Under the pieces are notes generated by a model. It made no database searches and was not told the DNA's origin. It saw nothing but the letters and a program-made list of their open reading frames with translations. 14,461 nucleotides of DNA from Paraglomus occultum (Eukaryota; Glomeromycota; Glomeromycetes; Paraglomerales; Paraglomeraceae), in NCBI GenBank assembly GCA_910592205.1, contig CAJVPJ010000931.1, forward strand, positions 1 to 14,461, in the 5' to 3' direction. The position numbers were made by a program, and so were the translations under genes. Shown here in pieces: positions 1 to 8,482 of the stretch (within the stretch, counting starts at the first letter, position 1; every line of letters starts with the position of its first letter).

Positions 1-216
1 GAGAGTGTTATGAACGTTCAAAGTCATTCGATTTTAACGGAAATCGGGCGATGTGCGGAATTATGTCCTACAAACGTGACCTTGTGTGGCTTTTGTAGAC
101 ACTAAAGATAAAAATTATAATAATAAAATTTTTTTGATATTAAAAATGTTTGAAAAAGATGGGTTTACATATGTTTTACTAATTGATCGACAAAATCACG
201 TTTTGTCCAGTGAGTG
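1..216. mobile_element. Tc1-like element, right end only (cut by window edge)
   Basis: The plus strand ends with TTGTCCAGTGAGTG followed by TA at 217-218. Read inward on the minus strand this is CACTCACTGGACAAAA, then a stretch (TTGTCGATCA, TAGTAAAACATATG) shared with the element end at 14391-14461. About 65 bp agree with a few indels, so this is a terminal inverted repeat, and the body of the element lies to the left of the window. I see no transposase coding in 1-150. The insertion sits directly against integrase-like coding sequence starting at 219. The left boundary is unknown. Confidence 0.6.
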
Positions 217-218
217 TA

Positions 219-825
219 GATTGACTTAATTGATATGAGAAGCCGCCCCGATGGAGAATATAAATGGATAATACACGCGAGGGCCATTTTACCAGATATT
301 CGTGGGCAACCGCGTCGAGAACTAAAGAAGTTGCTTATGTTGCAGGATTTCTCTTTCAATTTGGCGCTCCAACTATTTTACAATCTGACAATCGTAAAGA
401 GTTTGTCGCTAACATAATTCACGAATTTGTCAGTGTTTGGCCAGGTACCATAATTATAAAAAATGGCCGTCCAAGACTCCCTCAGTCCCAAGGTCTAATC
501 GAAAAGGGAATGACACACTAGAAGTCAGATTTTCAACTTGGCTAGAAGACAGCGAATACGCAAGTTGTTCTGCAACGAACCAGACGCCGTATGCTTTAGT
601 ATTCGGTCATCTAATAGAATTTTATTACGAGAATTAAACAATATGGGTTTTACTGATGAAGAGGATATACCAGATAATGTTGTCTTTGAAAATTATGACG
701 AACAAGTAGAAGCGGAAGAAAGAAACAATGAAAATAAACAAGTTGGGAGCAATAGCAGTGTTCAACTGCACGACGAAGATACCACCTCTCCCACCACCTA
801 TTTCATTTTCATCGCGTCCAATTAA
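219..825 (+). pseudogene. KRBA2/SCAND3-type integrase (rve) relic
   Basis: Integrase core fragments are spread over changing frames. They begin with IDLIDMRSRPDGEYKW (219-285), then HFTRYSWATASRTKE and ILQSDNRKEF, then NGRPRLPQSQGLIEKG (264-510), then GNDTLE...STWLEDS and TPYALVFGH (437-637), then LLRELNNMGFTDEEDIPDNV (538-825). This order matches the retroviral-type integrase of KRBA2/SCAND3-like genes, which derive from transposable elements. Of the D,D,E triad, the second Asp (QSDN) and the Glu (QGLIEK) survive, but the first Asp (normally DHFT) reads Gly. At least three frameshifts and a missing segment between WLEDS and TPYALVFG make it non-functional. The 5' part is cut off by the Tc1-like insertion ending at 216. 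Family recognised by motif memory; certainty on the exact subfamily is moderate. Confidence 0.7.
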
Positions 826-2422
826 ATATCGATCCCTATTATTCTTCGGACGATAATGAGCTTTACATATACCCCAATGTGAAACTGGTCACTTTAGTAG
901 AGACGGTATGATGTATAACAATATAAGCCATTTAAGATTCCTCCCTCGCCAAATAGGCATTCATACATATTTCCACCAAACGCTTGGTTGATGCACATAT
1001 GTCATTTACTTAAATTTATTTTAAGTGTCTTGACGACTTAAGAGCTTGGAATAATCGTACACCGGAGGATGATCATATATTATAAGATCGACTGTCTGAG
1101 ATATTTTGAAGAGTGGCCGGACAGAATTCAAGAACAGAATCGAGGTATTAATAAGTAATATAAATTGAACGTGGCTATGGTTTATGCGTTGAAAATCTTA
1201 ATATTAATATGTTATTATTATATCTATGTGTGCAGAGTCACCTAATGTGGATGCAAGAGAGCAAAATGTTGAATTGATTAAATCAGTTATGGAGACGAAC
1301 TGGCATCTGCAAGTTAAGCAGGAGATTCTTATCTTGCATAATACTTGGTGTGCGATGTATCGAATTGACATGGAACATGTAAACGCCGAATTTCCTGACA
1401 GTTGTGTCCGGCCGATAAAGTTACGACTTCATGCAATATTAATATTAAAGTCATATACTGTAGTAGTAGTGACACATTTGTGGTAATTCGTTGTACACAA
1501 TTGGTATCACAAACTTACTTGAGATCTGGGCTGAATTGAACCAGAACATTTTTTCTTTGTTTGTCGCTCAATTTTCGTATATTCGATCGCGACCAGGTTA
1601 CTTAATGTATGCTACAATGCGAGCGGACTAGAAGGTGCATTTGTAATTCATAATGCCACCCTAAAGCCAAATACCATGTATTAACGAGAACCGATTTTAT
1701 GCGATATGATAAAGTCATACTGTACGTTAGAGCTTATTATATCGGAAAATGACTTAAAAAAAAGGATGGGAAGACAGGCTGTTTTGATGAGGTTAAGTAT
1801 ATGGTAAAACAATGTGTGATATCAACAAATACGATAGTAACCATTCCAACACTTCGTCATTTTTTTTTTCGCCGGGAAAATTTCGAATAAGATAAATTTT
1901 ATTCTGGCCCAAGTCCAAATCCTCTGGGAATTAGAAATAAATGCACACCCTCCATAAATGTATCTACCCTCTCTAAATGCACGCCCGTGATTTTCATGTG
2001 ATTCGTATTATGTGTTACATTTGACATCTAGGAGGTGATTGGATGTTCTAAATCTAATGTTAGACAAATGACAAAAAGGGCAAATGACATCATTTTAACG
2101 ATTGGATAAATTTAAAAGTTTAACGAAGGTTCAGTTAAGTTAATAACATTGCAAACAAGAAAATTATCTGGAAGTGTAAAGTATCTTTGTTAAAGAATCT
2201 GTAATGTCTTTGTTGAAGCTATGTTAACGCATACGTCTTTTTAATAGATAAATGCTTTAAATTCTTTGTTTAATGGATAGAACGATTACTAAAACAGATT
2301 AATTTTAAAGTCAGTGAGTGAAATAATAATAAAGCAAAAAACGATAGATAAAATTTTCGATAATTATCAAAATCACGTGCAACAAATAAAATTCCGACCT
2401 TCTGTAAATGATCGGCACGACA
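826..2422. other. Gene-poor AT-rich spacer
   Basis: I recognise no gene, RNA or transposon end here. One 86-codon open frame (1226-1486, plus) has no recognisable motif and is not supported as a gene. The start (826-900) may contain further decayed integrase tail, since a frame reading FHFHRVQLNIDPYYSSDD runs through it, but I could not place it. A short GTAGTAGTAG run lies near 1460 and a small tandem repeat at 1937-1990. Confidence 0.5.
1937..1990. repeat. Short degenerate tandem repeat (AAATG...CCCTC)
   Basis: Three consecutive related units of about 16-20 bp are visible: ATAAATGCACACCCTC, CATAAATGTATCTACCCTCT and CTAAATGCACGCCC. No function can be assigned. It may be a minisatellite seed or part of an unrecognised decayed element. 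Confidence 0.45.
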
Positions 2423-2588
2423 TACACAGTAACTCTCTTTATAGTGGAGATAAAAAATCTGACAAGTTTCTACACTATAACGAATATTCACAAAAAAGAA
2501 ATGTGATATACACTATAACAAAACATTACGTGTAATTTGATCAATCATTTTATTATTTAAAAATGCTAGACTGCCGCTTGTTTCAATA

Positions 2589-2994
2589 TTATTTCGAAGA
2601 ATTTGATGTCTTAAACTGTTCAAGGTTTTCATCAATTCCCATGAGGTCATGTAAATATCTTCCTAAAGTCGTTAATCCATCCAAAGCCTCGTTTACTTTC
2701 ACCACTGGTTCTGACCCATTTACAAACCTAATAATTTCCTCATCAGTTTCTCACTCACAACTTGATAATCAACTAGAATATACTCTTCTGCAGTCAGTAG
2801 AACAGAAATATCACAGAGGGGTCATCCCAAGTCATGGAAGGAGGAAGTATACCTGCACGACGCCAACTATTTTTGATCGTAGTTTGCGTTACAGAATCCC
2901 AGGCAGCCGCAGAAAATTCGAATAGTAAGCGAACCGGGAATAGAGAATTCGGGTGTGATGAGTTCATAAGTTTCATAAAATAATAAACTCGCAT
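2589..2994 (-). pseudogene. C-terminal part of Tigger/pogo-like (DDE_1) transposase
   Basis: Minus-strand translation gives AAAWDSVTQTTIKNSWRRAG and ILPPS, the conserved tail of Tigger/jerky-type DDE_1 transposases (aW..Vt..TI.n.f..aGi). Reading then moves to a second frame (AEEYILVDYQVVSEKL) and a third (DEEIIRFVNGSEPVV ... TSNSSK, stop at 2589-2591). Three frames in about 400 bp show decay by small indels. The DDE catalytic domain is not present upstream. An open frame of 120 codons on the plus strand (2563-2925) is its antisense shadow. Confidence 0.7.
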
Positions 2995-3021
2995 TATTAT
3001 AATTCTCTATTTTTATAACGG

Positions 3022-3096
3022 CTAAAAAAGGTCTGTCCCAGTCAAGGCAACACGTTTTTTGGACGTTTCTTGGCTACGTCTATTTCTAGCCAGCAT
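3022..3096 (-). pseudogene. Possible N-terminal remnant of the same transposase
   Basis: An ATG at 3096 opens 24 codons, including SKKRVALT, before a stop at 3022-3024. A basic stretch ending in R-[VI]-[AS]-L-T resembles the start of CENP-B/pogo N-terminal DNA-binding regions. Its place just upstream, on the transposase strand, of the C-terminal fragment fits an internal deletion that removed nearly everything between. The match is short, so this is tentative. Confidence 0.35.
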
Positions 3097-3423
3097 GAAA
3101 TCTTATATCTTTTGTTTTCCCCTCTGTAGCAACGAAGAAAAACTTTTCTTCCCTCTAATTCATCCCTCCACTATATCGAACGAAACTACACAATACGTAT
3201 TGTAGACTCCATAGTATCAATTTTGTACTACCTACACTATATAGAGGCGTTCCAGACTATAATCAATTAAAAATATTCATCCACTCGCCAGTAATGGATA
3301 GTTTCTATATAAATACACTATACAGAGCTAGTTTAATTAGAAGGAAAAAAAGTTTCTAACAGTCTTCCACAATAAGCCAAATCCATTGTAGCGGAGGTTC
3401 ACTATAAAGAGAGTCACTGTGTA

Positions 3424-3993
3424 TTTATAAATACAACGTTAAAATAAACTAATATCAACCTCACGGGAGCGGCCAAATTTGTTGATAAGATCTTATATTC
3501 AATCCTGCAATAAAGTAGCCACACATGAAAATGTATAAACGGTTTTGTGCAAAATATATTCTAACGCACCAGGAAAGAATTTATAATATTTTTTTAGATG
3601 TTAGTGAAAATTACTAGTATATAATTGTATGAAACAAAGTCATCAAATTCAATATCATTCCTATATGCATAACAATTTTCTAACTGTAGAACAGTTGCGT
3701 ATATATTAATATATAGTGTAAATTTGAACTGTCTTATTTGATTACCTCTATAACCACTATCACACTCAACGCCGTTCAGCTATTAGTGATGACCTTACGT
3801 GAATGGTCAATCATCATATAGTCACAGCGGTGACTATATAGAGGTTTAATAGTTACGGTCACATCCACTTTGAAGTATAACAGACTTGGTGAAACTTAAT
3901 AACCAAAAAAATTAATGGGGGGAGAACGCTGTGGTTGATGCAGTCGAGAATAACCTGCCATATCGGTTATTATTTTATTATATTTTATAACTA
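3424..3993. other. AT-rich spacer between two transposon remnants
   Basis: No gene is recognised. The palindrome GTATTTATAAATAC spans the right border of the preceding element (about 3421-3434). Segments near 3753-3775 (ACCTCTATAACCACTATC) and 3830-3850 (GGTGACTATATAGAGG) form a loose inverted pair about 100 bp apart. They may be remains of another small element using an ACTATA.AGAG-type terminus, but the match is too poor to call. Confidence 0.4.
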
Positions 3994-4396
3994 CACAAGA
4001 GAAACTCGGTTTTGGCCTAAGTCGGCAAACATTTTCAAAAATTTCGATAAATCGGTCAACTTCCTTCCATGCTATATATAAATTACTCTCGATAAGCATC
4101 ATTACTGTTTTGGTCGATGGATCATTTGATTGTCGGGCAATTATACGCTTTTATTTACCCGAGTATATATACAACTGTGATAATTATGAATACAGAACAA
4201 AGGTAGTAAAGTAAGATGAGGATGAGGCGGTGATGATATATAGACAATTCATTCGTTTCAGGTATTTATCCAATATTATGATATATTATTATTATTATAA
4301 CGGTCACGTGGTTCTTTATAAGTCGGTTCTCTCGATAATCGGTCCTCTTGATAAGTCGGTCTACCATACCCAGCCGACTTATCGAGTTTCCCTGTG
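3994..4396. mobile_element. MITE-like element with GATAAGTCGG repeats (copy A)
   Basis: The left end CACAAGAGAAACTCG (3994) pairs with the right end read on the minus strand, CACAGGGAAACTCG (4396). TA precedes the left end and TTA follows the right end. Inside the termini are iterated GATAAGTCGG-type units: AAGTCGGC and CGATAAATCGGTC on the left, and three tandem units of about 17 bp on the right (ATAAGTCGGTTCT, ATAATCGGTCCT, ATAAGTCGGTCTA; 4318-4363), followed by an inverted copy CCGACTTATCGAG. No coding remains are seen. Copy B at 9378-10932 shares both ends. A pogo/Tigger-related non-autonomous family is likely but not proven. Confidence 0.5.
4318..4389. repeat. Tandem and inverted GATAAGTCGG units (terminal repeat block)
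   Basis: Three head-to-tail units of about 17 bp (ATAAGTCGGTTCT, ATAATCGGTCCT, ATAAGTCGGTCTA) are followed by the reverse complement CCGACTTATC. The last direct unit and the inverted one can form a 13-bp stem (CTTGATAAGTCGG with CCGACTTATCGAG, one G-T pair). Iterated sub-terminal motifs of this kind are typical transposase-binding sites; that role is inferred here. Confidence 0.55.
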
Positions 4397-4574
4397 TTAC
4401 CAGTTAAGGTTAACTTATGAGTATGCGGTGAAATAAAAATTCTTATTTCAAATTATTTATACCAATATAATAATTCGGATACCAACTTTCGAAAATATCA
4501 ATGTGGAAAGAGCTTTGAGTGTTTTCGATATTGTCGTCCATGCTTGTTCTAATTCTGGCCATTTTTGAGATCTA

Positions 4575-4904
4575 CAGTGTGTAACGAAAAAGCCCGCTAT
4601 CATAAAATATACCAACAGTTCCAATTTTTTGAAAGCTTTATTGCAGGTAAAATTTCAATACAAAATTCTATCGCAATTAATTTTGTATCATAAATTGTTT
4701 TATTTCTTAGCATCCATGTTTCAACGTTATTCTTGACAATATTAAGGATTGGACGCCATTAAGCCAATAATGATATTTGTTTGTCGTTGAACTTCAAGTC
4801 TACGATAATTATTACTTGAATACGTTTACTAACATGGGGAGTAAGACGCGTTTGTCATCAATAACAACACGCACCCTTGTTTGTTTTTTTTTCGTTACAC
4901 ACTG
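4575..4904. mobile_element. MITE with CAGTGTGTAACGAAAAA termini, 330 bp
   Basis: The left end CAGTGTGTAACGAAAAA and the right end TTTTTCGTTACACACTG are exact inverted repeats, each flanked by TA (4573-4574, 4905-4906). The first bases CAGTGTGT are shared with the complete Tc1-like element at 12535-13772, so a Tc1/mariner-type transposase probably mobilised it. The 300-bp interior is AT-rich and shows no recognisable transposase peptide. Confidence 0.75.
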
Positions 4905-5060
4905 TAATGTCTTAGCTAACCATTTTTCTGATTAAACAATAATATCTTGTATCGTCGATTTTCTACTTCATAGTCTTTGCCTAGACAGCATATTTTCTGC
5001 TTTGTGCAGTTAGATGTGTATTGTTTTTGTAACGATCCATTACCATCAACTTCTTTCGTA

Positions 5061-5201
5061 ACTCGGACGGCTGAATTTTATTAAGCGTCCCATGGAGGAA
5101 TTAAAATTGAGCGAACCGAATTATCGAAATTTCCTAATCACAGACGAATAAAAGGAAGGAATTTGATATTAAAAAATGAGTGCGGCGTCAAGCGTCCGGG
5201 T
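5061..5201. mobile_element. Small MITE, 141 bp
   Basis: The left end ACTCGGACGGCTGA and the right end read inward, ACCCGGACGCTTGA, differ at three of 14 positions and are flanked by TA on both sides (5059-5060, 5202-5203). A related string ATTAAGCGTCC lies just inside the left end. There is no coding capacity. The short, imperfect termini keep this a moderate call. Confidence 0.5.
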
Positions 5202-5203
5202 TA

Positions 5204-5538
5204 CCGAACAATCTGAACTAGGGACTGTATATACTACATTTCGTTAGTGGGGCAAAAATATTATTATTGTGCTCAAAAAACACAATAGATTATTACTTGA
5301 TTTTTACTGCCGATGCATTTATTAAAAGAAGTTCCTATGACAACTTTTCATTGATTTATGTGGCGTGCTTATGTACAAGAATTTACAACAAGTGTATAAT
5401 AAGTAATTATAATTGACTAACAAAATAGGAAAAAAAACTTTGAATTAGCGTGTTGTGAAATGAGTGCATATTATTATAATTACATGCTATTATCCCTGAC
5501 GTGAAGTCCACACAATCACAAGTATGACAATATCTACT
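5204..5538. other. 3' flank of the arrestin-like gene
   Basis: No gene is recognised. This AT-rich stretch lies downstream of the minus-strand gene and probably carries its 3' UTR and polyadenylation site. AATAAA occurs on the minus strand at 5318-5323 and AATAAT variants occur nearer the stop. Confidence 0.4.
5318..5323 (-). promoter_or_regulatory. Candidate polyadenylation signal AATAAA
   Basis: The minus-strand hexamer AATAAA lies about 215 bp past the stop codon of the arrestin-like gene. Such hexamers are frequent by chance in AT-rich DNA, so the assignment rests only on position and strand. Confidence 0.25.
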
Positions 5539-7632
5539 CTATACATATACTGATCCAACTTGCCAATTTCCACTAACTCCAGCTCTAAGAGCCAACGTCT
5601 CAATGACCCCAGGAGAATATTTTACAGGGTCTCCATCAGTAGCATTACATCCCTTGACGACTTGTGATCCGTGGTTCTTCTGATTCAATAGTGAGCCTAA
5701 TTTAGATGCAATAGAGTATGTGCGTGAAGACGTTGTTGCAAATTTAGATTTATTAATGTTAGAGAATATCGACGTATTCTGCTTGTCGTTGTATTTTGTG
5801 TTATGACTAGGCGTAATTGTCGTTGCCGTGGATGTTGCTGAAGAGTGTTTGGTCGTTGAAGCAGATCGTACAGTATCCGTGCAGAATCCAGTAACTGGCA
5901 CTAATTGTTCAGTTTCAATGCTATCGATGTCGGTCTTATCTACATTGCTTGTTATGGATGGCGGAATGTATGTGTAATTGGCGTTACCGATCCTGTCCTC
6001 AAATTTAGTCATTGCTTCGTCCGATTGATGTCTGGGTATGATAAATCGACGACGACGCAGTCGATTAATTTGTTTCTTCTTCATTCTGTCTAAGTACTCT
6101 TGTTGTATTTCATCAGCTGTTTTACCTCGGTAGAACGTGTGTCCGTAGTATAGAAGTGCTCCGTATACATTGACATGCACGTTACATGGTGACGGGACCA
6201 TATTATCATTAGCTACAATAGAATGAAATCTGACGGGTATTCCGAATTCAATCTTGGCCTGTTTTTTATCTGCCATTTGAATGGATACGATCAGTTGATG
6301 AGTTATTTCGAATCCTAGTGAGTAAAAGTCGGGTACGAACGGTTCTGTTATAGGCAGTTGGTAAACCATCGGTCGACATTGTAATTTAAGTAATTGATTG
6401 CGGGGGAGATTGAATAGATATGGACCAGCTATAATCTTGTGTGTAAGTTCATCAAATGAATGGCTCGTGGAAGAAGTGGGTAGCGAGTGAATGTTGAAAG
6501 CGGGAGAATAGTCGAATAGAGCAGATTTTATGTGTTCACTCTGAATTAACCAAAATCGGACGCTATCCACGAGAAGACCATCCCATCGTGCGTGGAATTT
6601 GAGTTCGTTATTGGATGTTGGTAGGATTTTTGGAACAAGGAATTCGTAATCGAGGCTATTATACGGCATTGATGGAAATAATATAATATTAAGTGGTCAG
6701 TCAATTAGTTTTAAACATTATATTAGTAATATACAGGAGGCTAAGTCGTTTACAGACTCTTTTATTTGAGTCTCCCATACGTGTACAGCAAAACAGGAAC
6801 GCCGAATAATTGGAAATGTTTTAACACTGTAATACTTACACATCAACCATACTGCCAACGTATCTTACACTCTCTAGCCCATACTTTACGTACTCATCAT
6901 TCTCAATTAACGCTCTTTCTATTACCAAGTCCATTCTCTCCTTTAGTTTGTTCTCTCGACTGTGTAATTCGTCTCTAGGTTTCAATTCAGCTTCTATGAA
7001 GTATTCACATTGCATTAGATCACAGCCGAATGATTCTGGTAAATCGCCGGGCAAGACAAACTCGAATGGAAATTCTTGCGTGCCAGGCGCGAGAGTACGC
7101 TTATGCACAAGAAGAATGCAGGTTGAAAAGATCTGACATGATATGGATGGTGATGTTGGGATATGGTATTCGCCTGTGAGGGTTATCAGAATTTCCTATA
7201 ATGTACAGGCGCAGAGTTTTACGGATTTGCATGATAGAGGACAAGTTAATATGAGATATTTACGAGTGCATAAGATATGGATGGTAGCGGATATTTGTGT
7301 TAGTAAGGGAATCTCATTAAACGTAAATCCATAAAGAGTTTCGGGGCGACGGAATGCACTGTCCATCAATTCTGCAACACTTATTACCCGAACTCCAAAC
7401 TTACTTTGACATTCATTCTCCCGGCAAGTTCAAGCTTCACTTTTCCCCTCACCTTCCCCCTCTTCTGTGCGTCCGGTGGTCCATAGAAGACTACTCTTGT
7501 CGTATCAAGCAACACATTAAAACCAACTACGACTTGACCAGTACGCAACAAACGTAAATTTCGTATAAATGTATGATATGGAGTATTTGGGTCGAAGTCA
7601 AGTAAAGGTGTGTAAGGAGTTTCAGTGGTCAT
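5539..7632 (-). CDS. Arrestin-like (alpha-arrestin type) protein, three exons
   Basis: Exons are 7405-7632, 6840-7195 and 5539-6655; the splice phases (0 and 2) join into a 566-residue protein. Residues about 25-165 form the arrestin N domain: TGQVVVGFNVLLDTTRVVFY, KVKLELAGRMNVK joined across intron 1 to EILITLTGEYH, then GTQEFPFEFVLPGDLPESF, the family's hallmark strand. Residues about 210-340 (HARWDGLLVDSVRFWLIQSE to KIEFGIPVRF) fit the arrestin C domain. A basic run (MKKKQINRLRRRRF, about 386-399) and a Ser/Thr-rich tail (about 458-515) follow. Fungal arrestin-related proteins are cytosolic adaptors that link membrane transporters to ubiquitin ligases. No PPxY or LPxY motif is visible here, so that role is uncertain. 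The ATG at 7632 sits a typical distance before the first strand. The frame stays open to an ATG at 7971, but that stretch is low-complexity and pyrimidine-rich on the coding strand and reads as 5' UTR. No frameshift or in-frame stop is seen within the exons. Confidence 0.82.
6656..6839 (-). other. Intron 2 of the arrestin-like gene
   Basis: The donor GTAAGTATT follows GTTGATGT, and the acceptor TAATAG precedes CCTCGATTAC. Splicing restores the codon GTC and continues the protein as SMVD-V-LDYEFLVPK. A candidate branch region AACTAATTGACTGAC lies about 55 bp before the acceptor. Length 184 bp, phase 2. Confidence 0.75.
7196..7404 (-). other. Intron 1 of the arrestin-like gene
   Basis: The donor GTAAGTTTGG follows AATGTCAAA and the acceptor ACATTATAG precedes GAAATTCTG. 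The join is phase 0 and yields GRMNVK-EILITLTGEYH, which reads as continuous arrestin strands. The unspliced frame would stop after LEFG at 7384-7386. Length 209 bp. Confidence 0.75.
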
Positions 7633-8059
7633 CGAGTACGCAGAAGTGGGTATTAATTGTATATGCAAGTTAGTCGTTAATAATATTTTTATTCTTCTTT
7701 TCCTATTCGTAGCAAGAAAGAAGAGAGAGAAGGCGGGTAGGCGGAAGGACACCTTGAACGGGGAGAAGAAAAGAAGAATAAATAATATGCTAGGAGGATG
7801 AGTAAAGGGTAAACTTTTTGTTTGACAAATTATTAAGTAAAGATATTTATAGTATTGGGACAATTGGGCGGGAGGCGGATGGTTTATCACTTCTAATAAA
7901 ATAGAACAAGTAAATATCAACATCACATCTCTTATCAGCTGATTGCTAAATGGAGATGAGGCGGACGCCATGACAATAATAATGATGTTACGCAGCTATA
8001 ATGTTCCTATTTCATAGTATCTTCGTTCTAGTTTACCCGACTACGACTTTAACAACATA

Positions 8060-8080
8060 GTAATAGTAATAGTAATAATA
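8060..8080. repeat. TAG/TAA trinucleotide microsatellite
   Basis: About seven trinucleotides reading GTAATAGTAATAGTAATAAT lie between the arrestin-like gene and the E-box. No function is evident. Confidence 0.6.
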
Positions 8081-8096
8081 CTTTGGACTTGCAATC

Positions 8097-8102
8097 CACG
8101 TG
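8097..8102. promoter_or_regulatory. E-box CACGTG
   Basis: The perfect palindrome CACGTG lies about 465 bp upstream of the arrestin-like start codon. A TCACGTAA half-site follows 11 bp later. bHLH factors of the Cbf1/Pho4 type bind CACGTG in fungi. Occupancy here is conjecture, since six-base motifs arise by chance. Confidence 0.25.
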
Positions 8103-8482
8103 ATTCGTGTTGTCACGTAATATAAAATTGGGGGCGGCCATCAACATTGTTAAACAGTAATCCCTGACTAACCATGTACGTGTTGTATACTGTAATCAAA
8201 TAATAAGATACAGTATTAGCAATATATGGAATTTGAAAGAATAGTAAGTATGAAACGAGCGTATATTGACAGCATCGCAATTTGCAAACATTTCAATACC
8301 CTACGATTTCAGTTATGGAAAATCCGAACGCTTGTAATATAAAAGCTGTATACGTGCAGTTGCAAGTAAGTCGTTAAGTTAAAAATAGCGACAGATGGAC
8401 ATACCCCATGCAAAACAGATACACTCACGTCCATCAACAAAAGATTAACCCGAAGAACGTTTGTAGAGGGACGGGAAACGTA

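Larger units (their letters stand above)
2425..3421 (-). mobile_element. Tigger/pogo-like deletion derivative, 997 bp
   Basis: The left end CACAGTAACTCTCTTTATAG (from 2425) and the reverse complement of the right end, CACAGTGACTCTCTTTATAG (to 3421), match at all but one position. Each is flanked by TA (2423-2424 and 3422-3423), the expected target duplication of the Tc1/mariner/pogo superfamily. Further ACACTATAA-type motifs recur just inside both ends (about 2472-2520 and 3160-3340), like subterminal binding repeats. Inside, on the minus strand, are a short N-terminal remnant (3022-3096) and the C-terminal part of a DDE_1-type transposase (2589-2994). The catalytic core between them is absent, so this copy is non-autonomous. 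Confidence 0.75.
7633..8480 (-). promoter_or_regulatory. 5' leader and upstream region of the arrestin-like gene
   Basis: The strand carrying the gene is strongly pyrimidine-rich at about 7690-7800 (CTT/CTC runs; the plus strand shows AGAAAGAAGAGAGAGAAGG). Such tracts commonly precede fungal transcription start sites. Farther out are a TAG/TAA microsatellite (8060-8080), an E-box CACGTG (8097-8102) and a half-site TCACGTAA (8113-8120). No divergent gene is recognised before the transposon at 8483. The exact start site cannot be set. Confidence 0.4.

Noticed and set aside
1226-1486. 86-codon open frame on the plus strand
   Set aside because: No motif, no splice context and no flanking element; length is unremarkable for AT-rich spacer. 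I cannot support it as a gene.
2563-2925. 120-codon open frame on the plus strand
   Set aside because: It is antisense to recognisable DDE_1 transposase C-terminal coding on the minus strand.
3747-3855. Possible ~105-bp MITE with ACCTCTATA ends
   Set aside because: Only about nine bases pair well and no TA duplication is clear.
7384-7404. Exon 1 of the arrestin-like gene ending at a GTAATA donor near 7387
   Set aside because: That phase joins exon 2 into a stop codon; the GTAAGT donor at 7404 is stronger and joins MNVK to EILITLTGEYH in phase 0.
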